Source: Bacteroidales bacterium
GTDB taxonomy: Bacteria > Bacteroidota > Bacteroidia > Bacteroidales > UBA10428
Direction of reading: 5' to 3'
DNA: 5,942 nt
Assembly: GCA_016926235.1 (NCBI GenBank)
Contig: JAFGOZ010000633.1
Span: 1-5,942, forward strand
Shown here: positions 1 to 5,942 of the stretch, in pieces
How positions within the stretch are numbered: position 1 is the first letter of the stretch
How the letters are laid out: each line of letters opens with the position of its first letter
Notes under the pieces: model-generated
Database searches by the model: none
What the model was told of the DNA's origin: nothing
The model's input: the letters and a program-made list of their open reading frames with translations, nothing else
Made by a program: the position numbers and the translations under genes

Positions 1-1167
1 ATGGTGTGCGGCTTCCTGGGAGTCTTCTGGAATTTGAGCTATGGACCCGAGGACCACCTCGGATCTACAAGAATGGTCCTTGATGAAAATGGCACCGTAA
101 AAGAAGCTCTGATGTATCAACCGTACGGTACGGTGAGCGATGTACAAGGGATATCAGGAAGCAGAATCGATCCCCTCAGGCAGAAGTTTACGACTAAGGA
201 GTTTGATGAGGAGGGGGATGAGAACGGGGCTCCGGGGATTGATGCATACCACTTTGGTTTTCGGGTGTACGATCCTGAGATTGGCGTTTGGATGAGTACC
301 GATCCGAAAGACCAATTATTTAATCCTTATGGTTATTCCACAAATCCACTAATAACAATAGATCCCGATGGGCGATCCATTATAGGTGCAATCGTTGGTG
401 GTCTAATTGGCGCATATGGAATGGGGGCATTAGCAAACGGCTCTCTTAATCCTGGCCAATGGGAATGGGATGATGCTGAGACGTGGTCATCTGTGATTGG
501 CGGGGCTAGTATCGGAGCAAGTTTGGGGAATAGCATTGAGAATGGGATAATAAATGCCTATTATAACGCCCATGGAAGTGTTAACACAGCTTATGGAGCG
601 CGTGCTGTACTTTCTGCTCATGGTGGGGCTGCGGGAATTCAAAATTGGCATGATGCATTTAACAAAAGGTACTTTGATCGTCTTGCTAGTGCTGCCGTGC
701 AAGCCAATAGTATACCTGCAGAAATGTCATCTGAATTAGATCTGCTTGCGCAAGGTAGTCCTCGTCCAATTCGCTATGGATCTATAGGACTGTCACAGGC
801 AGAACTCAATGAATTAACGTATGGAATAATGGGGCCTTCAATATATCGGCCTTCAAGAGTACTAGAACATTACCACCATATTGTCGCAAGAAGAGCACCC
901 CAAGCAGCTGAAGGTAGATATATTCTTGGTAGATTTGGTTACAGTGTGGAATATGACCCAAATCTAGTAAGATTACCAGGTTCACCATTAAGTAGAGCAC
1001 CAGGAGCATATCACCCAACATTGCACACTAATCCATATTACTATAATGTCAATATGTTTTTGAGAACTGCACGATCACCTGCAGATGTAACAAATGTTCT
1101 TATAAACATAGGACAACAACTCCAATCTAATACATTTCCTATGGAAATAATACAGGCAATACAATGA
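1..1167 (+). CDS. Orphan-like Rhs tip protein with C-terminal AHH/HNH-type nuclease toxin domain
   Basis: A 388-residue protein read as the delivered end of an Rhs polymorphic toxin; the predicted activity is metal-dependent nucleic-acid cleavage in a target cell. Residues 18-24 are DHLGSTR, followed by QPYG (40-43), a FRVYDPEIGVWMSTDP stretch (87-102), NPYGYSTNP (108-116) and IDPDG (120-124). This is the usual order of the Rhs-associated core, which in the family ends at the self-cleaved DPxG. Residues 126-178 are Gly/Ala-rich and partly hydrophobic, a pre-toxin linker. The end carries YHHIV (291-295), ARRAPQA, an ILGRFGY helix and H338/H342. This matches the AHH branch of the HNH/EndoVII fold, with Tyr in place of the usual Ala. 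The first 11 residues do not look like Rhs sequence, and the ATG is the first base of the window, so no ribosome-binding site can be judged. It may be an orphan cassette or the 3' part of a longer rhs gene. The Rhs core is secure; the nuclease class is likely; the start is uncertain. Confidence 0.85.
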   Translation: MVCGFLGVFWNLSYGPEDHLGSTRMVLDENGTVKEALMYQPYGTVSDVQGISGSRIDPLRQKFTTKEFDEEGDENGAPGIDAYHFGFRVYDPEIGVWMSTDPKDQLFNPYGYSTNPLITIDPDGRSIIGAIVGGLIGAYGMGALANGSLNPGQWEWDDAETWSSVIGGASIGASLGNSIENGIINAYYNAHGSVNTAYGARAVLSAHGGAAGIQNWHDAFNKRYFDRLASAAVQANSIPAEMSSELDLLAQGSPRPIRYGSIGLSQAELNELTYGIMGPSIYRPSRVLEHYHHIVARRAPQAAEGRYILGRFGYSVEYDPNLVRLPGSPLSRAPGAYHPTLHTNPYYYNVNMFLRTARSPADVTNVLINIGQQLQSNTFPMEIIQAIQ

Positions 1168-1700
1168 TTTATATACTTTATGCGGATATGGAAAATTATG
1201 AAGCTATTACACCAGTATGTCAAAAAGATTGGGATATCATTAATATATTTGATGGCAGAGATCTTTCTATTGGGTGGAGGCCACTGTCTTTATGTAAATT
1301 TAAAGATTCAAACAGAGTAAAAGAATTAATTTCTGGTGATTATCCACTAATTGCTAGTCATGTGCCTACATTTAGTAAGCATGCTGCAGAGATTTTAAGT
1401 CCACTTATCAAAAAATATGGCGAATTCGTTGAACTTATTGTTGAGAAAGAGATTTTTTTTGCTTTTAATGTGCAAGAGTTTTCTGATGAATTAGATATGA
1501 ATAAATCAGAAATAATAGCATACCCTGATAATCGTATCATGTACGTTAAAAAATATTTCTTTAAAAGTAAAGAAGTAGAAAAATTGCCGATTTTTAAAAT
1601 AGCACAATTGCCATTTGGAAATGTATTTGTTAATGATGAGTTTGTATCCTTAGTTAAAAGACATGACCTTAAAGGTATGCTTTTTGGGAGAATCAATTAA
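1164..1700 (+). CDS. Imm11/DUF1629-like immunity protein for the upstream Rhs toxin
   Basis: A 178-residue protein without signal peptide or membrane segment, so predicted cytoplasmic; its inferred role is to bind and neutralise the nuclease tip encoded just upstream. The start ATG overlaps the toxin stop as ATGA, which points to translational coupling; another in-frame Met lies eight codons later, but the coupled start is preferred. The pattern fits the Imm11 (DUF1629) family: an early W-R-P (38-40), a VPTFSKHA segment (67-74) before a helix, FAFNV (99-103), LDMNKSE (110-116), a basic YVKKYFFK strand (127-134), LPIFKI (141-146), and near the end FVNDEFV (155-161) with LKGMLF (169-174). The length is normal for the family. 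As known from polymorphic toxin loci, this family often sits directly after the toxin gene, including AHH nucleases. The gene is clearly more AT-rich (about 31% G+C in three sampled lines) than the Rhs core. Family assignment rests on motif memory, not a search. Confidence 0.8.
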   Translation: MIYILYADMENYEAITPVCQKDWDIINIFDGRDLSIGWRPLSLCKFKDSNRVKELISGDYPLIASHVPTFSKHAAEILSPLIKKYGEFVELIVEKEIFFAFNVQEFSDELDMNKSEIIAYPDNRIMYVKKYFFKSKEVEKLPIFKIAQLPFGNVFVNDEFVSLVKRHDLKGMLFGRIN

Positions 1701-1723
1701 TCCAATTTTGCCATTATAAGATT

Positions 1724-1730
1724 AAAGGAG
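1724..1730 (+). promoter_or_regulatory. Ribosome-binding site of the large rhs gene
   Basis: AAAGGAG lies seven bases before the ATG at 1738, a near-ideal Shine-Dalgarno sequence and spacing. It fixes the start of the large gene. The whole gap between the immunity stop and this ATG is 37 bases, with no hairpin plus T-run that would act as a terminator and no convincing promoter pair, so read-through from the toxin/immunity pair is possible. Confidence 0.8.
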
Positions 1731-1737
1731 CAAGCAC

Positions 1738-4700
1738 ATGAGTCAGCGCGCACTCATCAGTGTACTGATATTGTTTTGTCTAAACGCAGGATTTTTATCC
1801 GCCCAGGTGTCCACACTGGACCCGTCACAAACGGTGAACCCAGCCACTGGAGAAATGGGATTCTCGTTACCGCTTGGTACCGTGCAAGGTATAAGCAAAG
1901 GATTCCCTGTAAACCTGTCTTATCAGGCAGGCATCAAGCTTGACCAGGAAGCCTCTCCTGCAGGATTAGGTTTCAATTATGCACCTGGTGCGATAACCCG
2001 TAAACCGATATTTGTTCCCGATGATGCAATAGGCAGTCATGGGAATTACTATACTGATAACGATGTAGAAGCAGATACTCCAGCCTGGCGTAAAATTATT
2101 AATATATTCCTGACAATAATAGGTGCTTTTTTAGCAATTGCCTTTATCATCATTACATATGGAGCTGGTAGTGCAGTACCTGCAGGGTTAGTTGCTTCAA
2201 TGTGGACTGTTGGCGGTATCAGTTTGGCTATCAATTTGATTCCGTTAAGTCCTGGTGATTACATTGCAGGCGGTGAGCATATTGAAAGTTACAGGGGTAA
2301 ATCAGGTACCGGTTTTTTCCGGGGTGCTAACGATGATTTACCTGATTTGTTTTTTGTGAATACGCCATTTGTATCCGGCCAGTTCTCCTGGGAAGGAGAT
2401 CGTACGAATGGAAGGTTTGTCTGGAAAAGCATAACAGCCAGTAATGAAAAAGACTATGAAACCGTGAAAATCAATAAAAAGACTGATTCTAAGGGGTATC
2501 TCCTGTTTGAGATTGTCTTAAATGACGGAACCCGGCTGATATTTGACAAATATAATAAAACACCCCATTTTGAAGATGTTTGGAATATGACAAGTTCTGG
2601 TGCTTTAGATATCTGTGGAAAAGCGGTTACACAGACCTTCGAATGTGTTCCTGAATGTTGGCATTTAACAAAAATATTATATAGCGACTATGTTGATGGT
2701 GGTGGTTTACCCGATGATCCACTCGATAATTACAGGGACTTAAACAAAGGCGAATGGGTTGCATTTGAATATGATAGTATTGCAAAGACAAGGATTTTTA
2801 AGGCATTCCGAATGACGCAACTGTATGGTACAACTGCTCTTCATTCACTAATAGGAAGAATAAATAATATAAATAGATATCCGGATGGCAACCTGCCTTT
2901 AGAACCTATAACTTTGAGTTGGTTGAAGAAGATTCATACCCCTGTTGATTTTGCTGTATTTACCTATTCAATGGATCGAAAAGATGATTTGTGGTTTGAT
3001 GCTGAAAATAATGATGAGATAGTCCCGATGCCGGTGTTGAAGACAATCTCCTTTAAGAATAAAGATGGAAGTGAAAAAAGTACCTATACTTTTAATACTG
3101 ATTACGACCTTCGTCCGAACTCGTTTAATTCGTTCAAAAAATCATGGCAACTGATAGGTTCTAATAACAGAATGCTCTGGCCGGACGAAGTTGAAAGGCT
3201 AATCGGTAATATTGGAGCAAAATCACTGACATTACGAAGTATAAGTGTTTCCAGTGCAGGAAAAACATTACCACCAGTATTATTTTCTTATGATGAGAAA
3301 ACTAACTTTGAAGCATATAGTATTGCTGCAGACGATGGAAAGATTGACTATACGAGATTCTTTATGGATGATGGTTGTGATAAGGAACTGTTCCCGGAAC
3401 CGTACGAACGACACTGGTATATTGAGCAGAAAGATTACTGGGGCTACTTTCGGCGTAATACTACAGGTTCAAATAGATTTAACCCATATGGCTCCAGAGA
3501 CCAGGCTTGCATTTCAGGAACTAATATTCCTTATGCATCAGCATGGTCACTCAAATCTGTTCGCATGCCAACAGGACAAACCATTGAATGGGAGTATGAG
3601 GCAAATCGGTACCAGTTTGCAAATGGTATTCAGCTGACCGGTGATTCAGATAATCCGCAGGTGCAATATGGGGGTGGCATTCGTGTTCGTTCGGTTACAA
3701 GTAAAGATCGTACAAGTGCTAAAGACAAAACCATCTCCTACTTTTATACCCAGACAGCTGACGCCGGAAATTTTGAAGAAAACGGAATAAATTCCTGTGG
3801 GCATGCAACCGCTCTCCCATACCCTTATCTTCTGGACGCAAGTGCCGATAAGAGACCGCTGCCTGCCCGCGGTGGACTTTATACTGCAGCGAAAATAGCT
3901 TATGAGCAGTGTATTGTCGCTGAGGGCTATGATTGGAAAAACCACCGTGCGCCCAACGGCTATACTGTGTACAAATTTGTTACCTCAAAAGATTTTCCGA
4001 ATCTTGGAGAATATGGAATGACTGATTATAGTTGGAAACGTGGTATGGTTGATACTGTAGAAGTCTATAACAGCAGAAACAAATTACTATCGCGTGATGT
4101 TTCGGAGTATGAGTACCATGAACGGGAAATTTCTTTACCGCTGCTGCCATTAAACAGCTATTACACACAGACGCATTTTGAGAATACCAGTGGATGGGTC
4201 AAACTGAAAAAAACTGAGAAAACAGTAAATGGGGTAAAATCCAGTAGCACTACTCTTTATGCAAATGATTTGACCGTTGAATCAGCGGATAAAGACAATT
4301 CTCCTCCAAAGAAAGTATCGGTATTTGATGCTAATAAAAATATCATGCCTTATAGGTATACACCTTTTTTAATGGATGAGAATGATCGGGTTGTTGTATG
4401 TAAAAAAACACACAGTAGTGAGCCAACAAAAGAAAAGATGGCTATTATTAAATCTGATGGTACTGAAAACATAATACTGTGTCTTGGTGAGTATGTAAAT
4501 AAAGATTTGGCAACACAGAGCAGTAATGAGTTGTGGTCTGAATGGCAGTTGTACCGTGAGCTGATTGATATTGGACGATGTGATGTTGTGGGGGCAGAAT
4601 TTTTAAAAATGGATGCAAATGATGACGATGATCTTGTTGTTGTAACGAATCATCGTTACCAGTCTTCCGATATATATCTGTTCGTATACGTTTTTCACGA

Positions 4701-5942
4701 TATTCACATAAATGACATTACAAAACAGATGGAGTATCATAATAATTTCGGAACTGTTGGAAGAGCATCATTTACAAGGCTTGATAGAAAATATGATGAG
4801 GTTTATAAATGTCCGGTAGGCTGTGTGATTGGGAACTTTCATGGAGGTGCTCATCCAGATTTCCTTATACTTACCCATCAGTATAATTCACAACCAGTGT
4901 ACCCGGGAGATCTTGTTCCAGGCCAGGACAGGTCTATATATGCAATAATGGATTTTGAAGAAAGAAATCCTTTGGACTGCTATACTCCGACTGTTTACCG
5001 TTCTGCTGTTTCTTATCCATACTTTGGGCACAGTGGATTTTTTACATCACTTGATAATAATGGATTAAAAAATGATTTGGTAATAACAGGACCTGGTATT
5101 ACTACAAATGCCTGGCTACCCAAACAAACCCGACCAATAGTGTACCACAAGTTTATGAATGTTGATTTTGATGACGTAACTCATAGCATAATAATCTCTG
5201 GGGGTTGTCAGAACTGTGCTGCAGATTATGAGTTATTTACGCTAAACCCTATCAGAGGCTGGGATAAATTCACTTTTGCCGGGGTATTTAATGACGAGGT
5301 GTCTGATCGGCTGCAATTTATTTTTCCAGAGTGGAGTGAAGATAAATTTCATTTCTATACATTCAATTATCATACCAGTACATTTAATGCTGATTACGAT
5401 GGAATGGCAAATCGTACTTATACAAAGAATAGTAATGGAACTATTTTATTGTCAACAAATATACCTGCTTTTGCACAAGAGCCTTATAGCGAAATGGGTG
5501 CTTCTGAAAACAAACATATGTTAACGCAGCAATGCGGGGCAGTTACCTATAATCTTTCTGGCACAACAACAGAAGATGTTCTTAAAGGGGATCTTTCCGG
5601 ATATTCAAACCGTGTGGTGGCAGCTACAGCATTAACTTGGACAACCAATAATGATGGAGCCTGGCTTCCTTGCGCAAATTACGCATGGAAATCTCCAATG
5701 AACAGTGCAGGCCTGCCAATCGCATCTTATATTCCGTTTAATTACACTACACCAGCAGCAAACGATACATCATGGAAACTATCTGATAGTATCTGTAAAT
5801 ACACTATCTACGCTTCAGCTAATCTTCCAAAAGAGGTCGCTAAACCTACTTCAAAAGGTGGCAGACTGAAATCTTCAATTATCTACGGGCATAAAGGTAC
5901 AATAACTACTGGAACTGTAACAAACGCCTGTTTTGAGGAATG
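1738..5942 (+). CDS. Large secreted RHS-repeat family protein, Bacteroidota-type N-terminus, 3' end outside window
   Basis: The frame stays open from the ATG to the window end: 1401 complete codons plus two bases. The start is set by the AAAGGAG site. Residues 1-22 look like a Sec signal peptide (Arg, hydrophobic core, LSA|Q cleavage). Residues 33-89 (VNPATGEMGFSLPLG, LSYQAGIKLDQEASPAGLGF, GAITRK) match the amino-terminal module of long secreted RHS proteins, itself reminiscent of SpvB/TcdB. Further family landmarks follow in order: PDLFFVN..SGQFSW (202-217), WHLTKI (308-313), FSYDE, KDYWGYF (565-571), PTGQTIEWEYE (611-621), YGGGIRVRSVTSKD (644-657), NGYTVYKFVTSKD (740-752) and YSWKRG (764-769). 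Residues 120-169 form two hydrophobic segments. Residues about 942-1200 resemble FG-GAP/VCBS propeller repeats. No YD repeats appear yet; shell, core and toxin tip are expected downstream. Nineteen cysteines follow the signal peptide. Likely role: exported carrier of a toxin tip; this is inferred, since the tip is unseen. Confidence 0.88.
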   Translation, partial: MSQRALISVLILFCLNAGFLSAQVSTLDPSQTVNPATGEMGFSLPLGTVQGISKGFPVNLSYQAGIKLDQEASPAGLGFNYAPGAITRKPIFVPDDAIGSHGNYYTDNDVEADTPAWRKIINIFLTIIGAFLAIAFIIITYGAGSAVPAGLVASMWTVGGISLAINLIPLSPGDYIAGGEHIESYRGKSGTGFFRGANDDLPDLFFVNTPFVSGQFSWEGDRTNGRFVWKSITASNEKDYETVKINKKTDSKGYLLFEIVLNDGTRLIFDKYNKTPHFEDVWNMTSSGALDICGKAVTQTFECVPECWHLTKILYSDYVDGGGLPDDPLDNYRDLNKGEWVAFEYDSIAKTRIFKAFRMTQLYGTTALHSLIGRINNINRYPDGNLPLEPITLSWLKKIHTPVDFAVFTYSMDRKDDLWFDAENNDEIVPMPVLKTISFKNKDGSEKSTYTFNTDYDLRPNSFNSFKKSWQLIGSNNRMLWPDEVERLIGNIGAKSLTLRSISVSSAGKTLPPVLFSYDEKTNFEAYSIAADDGKIDYTRFFMDDGCDKELFPEPYERHWYIEQKDYWGYFRRNTTGSNRFNPYGSRDQACISGTNIPYASAWSLKSVRMPTGQTIEWEYEANRYQFANGIQLTGDSDNPQVQYGGGIRVRSVTSKDRTSAKDKTISYFYTQTADAGNFEENGINSCGHATALPYPYLLDASADKRPLPARGGLYTAAKIAYEQCIVAEGYDWKNHRAPNGYTVYKFVTSKDFPNLGEYGMTDYSWKRGMVDTVEVYNSRNKLLSRDVSEYEYHEREISLPLLPLNSYYTQTHFENTSGWVKLKKTEKTVNGVKSSSTTLYANDLTVESADKDNSPPKKVSVFDANKNIMPYRYTPFLMDENDRVVVCKKTHSSEPTKEKMAIIKSDGTENIILCLGEYVNKDLATQSSNELWSEWQLYRELIDIGRCDVVGAEFLKMDANDDDDLVVVTNHRYQSSDIYLFVYVFHDIHINDITKQMEYHNNFGTVGRASFTRLDRKYDEVYKCPVGCVIGNFHGGAHPDFLILTHQYNSQPVYPGDLVPGQDRSIYAIMDFEERNPLDCYTPTVYRSAVSYPYFGHSGFFTSLDNNGLKNDLVITGPGITTNAWLPKQTRPIVYHKFMNVDFDDVTHSIIISGGCQNCAADYELFTLNPIRGWDKFTFAGVFNDEVSDRLQFIFPEWSEDKFHFYTFNYHTSTFNADYDGMANRTYTKNSNGTILLSTNIPAFAQEPYSEMGASENKHMLTQQCGAVTYNLSGTTTEDVLKGDLSGYSNRVVAATALTWTTNNDGAWLPCANYAWKSPMNSAGLPIASYIPFNYTTPAANDTSWKLSDSICKYTIYASANLPKEVAKPTSKGGRLKSSIIYGHKGTITTGTVTNACFEE
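2095..2244 (+). other. Two hydrophobic (putative transmembrane) segments inside the large RHS protein
   Basis: Residues 120-141 of the large protein (starting IINIFLTIIGAFLAIAF) are almost uninterrupted hydrophobic residues, long enough to span a membrane and preceded by the basic W-R-K at 117-119. A second, weaker Gly/Ala/Val-rich stretch covers about 146-169. Together they form a possible membrane hairpin placed between the conserved GAITRK and PDLFFVN landmarks of the RHS amino-terminal module. The hydrophobicity is read directly; insertion into a membrane is inference. Confidence 0.6.
4561..5340 (+). other. FG-GAP/VCBS-like propeller section of the large RHS protein
   Basis: Several spaced segments share the pattern hydrophobic-x-G/D-x-F/D-(polar loop with D/N/G)-D-hydrophobic strand: FLKMDANDDDDLVVV (955-969), VIGNFHGGAHPDFLIL (1030-1045), FFTSLDNNGLKNDLVITG (1101-1118) and FAGVFNDEVSDRLQFIF (1180-1196). 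This resembles VCBS/FG-GAP blades with Asp-rich, calcium-type loops, as found in SpvB and the TcB subunit of Tc toxins. The repeats are degenerate and the number of blades cannot be counted by eye. Confidence 0.5.

Noticed and set aside
121..133. Short repeated CGGTA/CCGTACGG element near the start of the tip gene
   Set aside because: Only 8-13 bases, inside the conserved QPYGT codons, and not a full inverted repeat; explained by coding.
1453..1460. Run of eight T in the immunity gene that could allow slippage or phase variation
   Set aside because: It encodes FFAF in a well-fitting FAFNV motif, and runs of this length are expected in such AT-rich DNA; there is no sign of a broken frame.
1358..1696. 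A 112-codon minus-strand open frame opposite the immunity gene
   Set aside because: The + strand frame matches an immunity family and is coupled to the toxin; the antisense frame is rich in Ser/Leu/Ile, as expected of a shadow.
1738..1782. Possible lipoprotein signal (Cys at residue 15 of the large protein)
   Set aside because: The Cys lies within the hydrophobic core (LILFCLNAG) and lacks the small residues of a lipobox; the LSA|Q site fits signal peptidase I better.
3245..3637. A 130-codon open frame on the + strand in another frame of the large gene
   Set aside because: It lies entirely inside the large rhs frame, which has coherent family motifs here (KDYWGYF, PTGQTIEWEYE); the alternative protein shows no recognisable features.
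3646..3945. A 99-codon minus-strand open frame
   Set aside because: Antisense shadow of the conserved YGGGIRVRSV section of the large gene; no ribosome-binding site or family pattern supports it.

Overview
The window holds a secreted-toxin locus of the Rhs/YD-repeat polymorphic type, with all genes on the + strand. No taxonomic marker gene is present. The large protein resembles the long secreted RHS proteins typical of Bacteroidota and related (FCB-type) phyla, and its signal peptide ends in a Bacteroidota-like Ala-Gln junction. The clear AAAGGAG ribosome-binding site in front of it is less usual for Bacteroidota. A Gram-negative FCB-group organism, possibly outside Bacteroidota proper (a Fibrobacterota-like lineage, for example), is therefore a tentative guess.

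Layout. (1) At 1-1167 is a short Rhs 'tip' protein. It starts almost directly at the DHLGSTR signature, carries the Rhs-associated core up to its closing IDPDG, then a Gly-rich pre-toxin linker and a C-terminal HNH/EndoVII-type nuclease domain of the AHH class (YHHIV motif, later His338 and His342). It is either an orphan RhsCT module without the Rhs shell or the 3' end of a longer rhs gene cut by the window edge. (2) At 1164-1700, overlapping the toxin stop codon by four bases (ATGA), is a protein that fits the Imm11/DUF1629 family of polymorphic-toxin immunity proteins. (3) After only 37 bases, which include a strong ribosome-binding site, a long reading frame starts at 1738 and stays open to the last base (1401 codons visible). 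It has a Sec-type signal peptide, the Bacteroidota-type RHS amino-terminal module, an unexpected pair of hydrophobic segments, and a section resembling FG-GAP/VCBS propeller repeats. The YD-repeat shell and the variable tip are expected beyond the window.

How they fit together. The first two genes form a toxin/immunity pair: a nuclease delivered into competitors, with a cognate cytoplasmic protector. The large gene is probably the full-length Rhs carrier of the same family. A tip/immunity cassette next to a full-length carrier is the arrangement from which Rhs systems swap toxin tips by recombination through the conserved core. Base composition agrees with a modular origin: sampled G+C falls from about 51% in the core (bases 1-240) to about 31% in the immunity gene.

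The window is almost entirely coding. No RNA gene, insertion sequence, CRISPR array or convincing terminator was seen.
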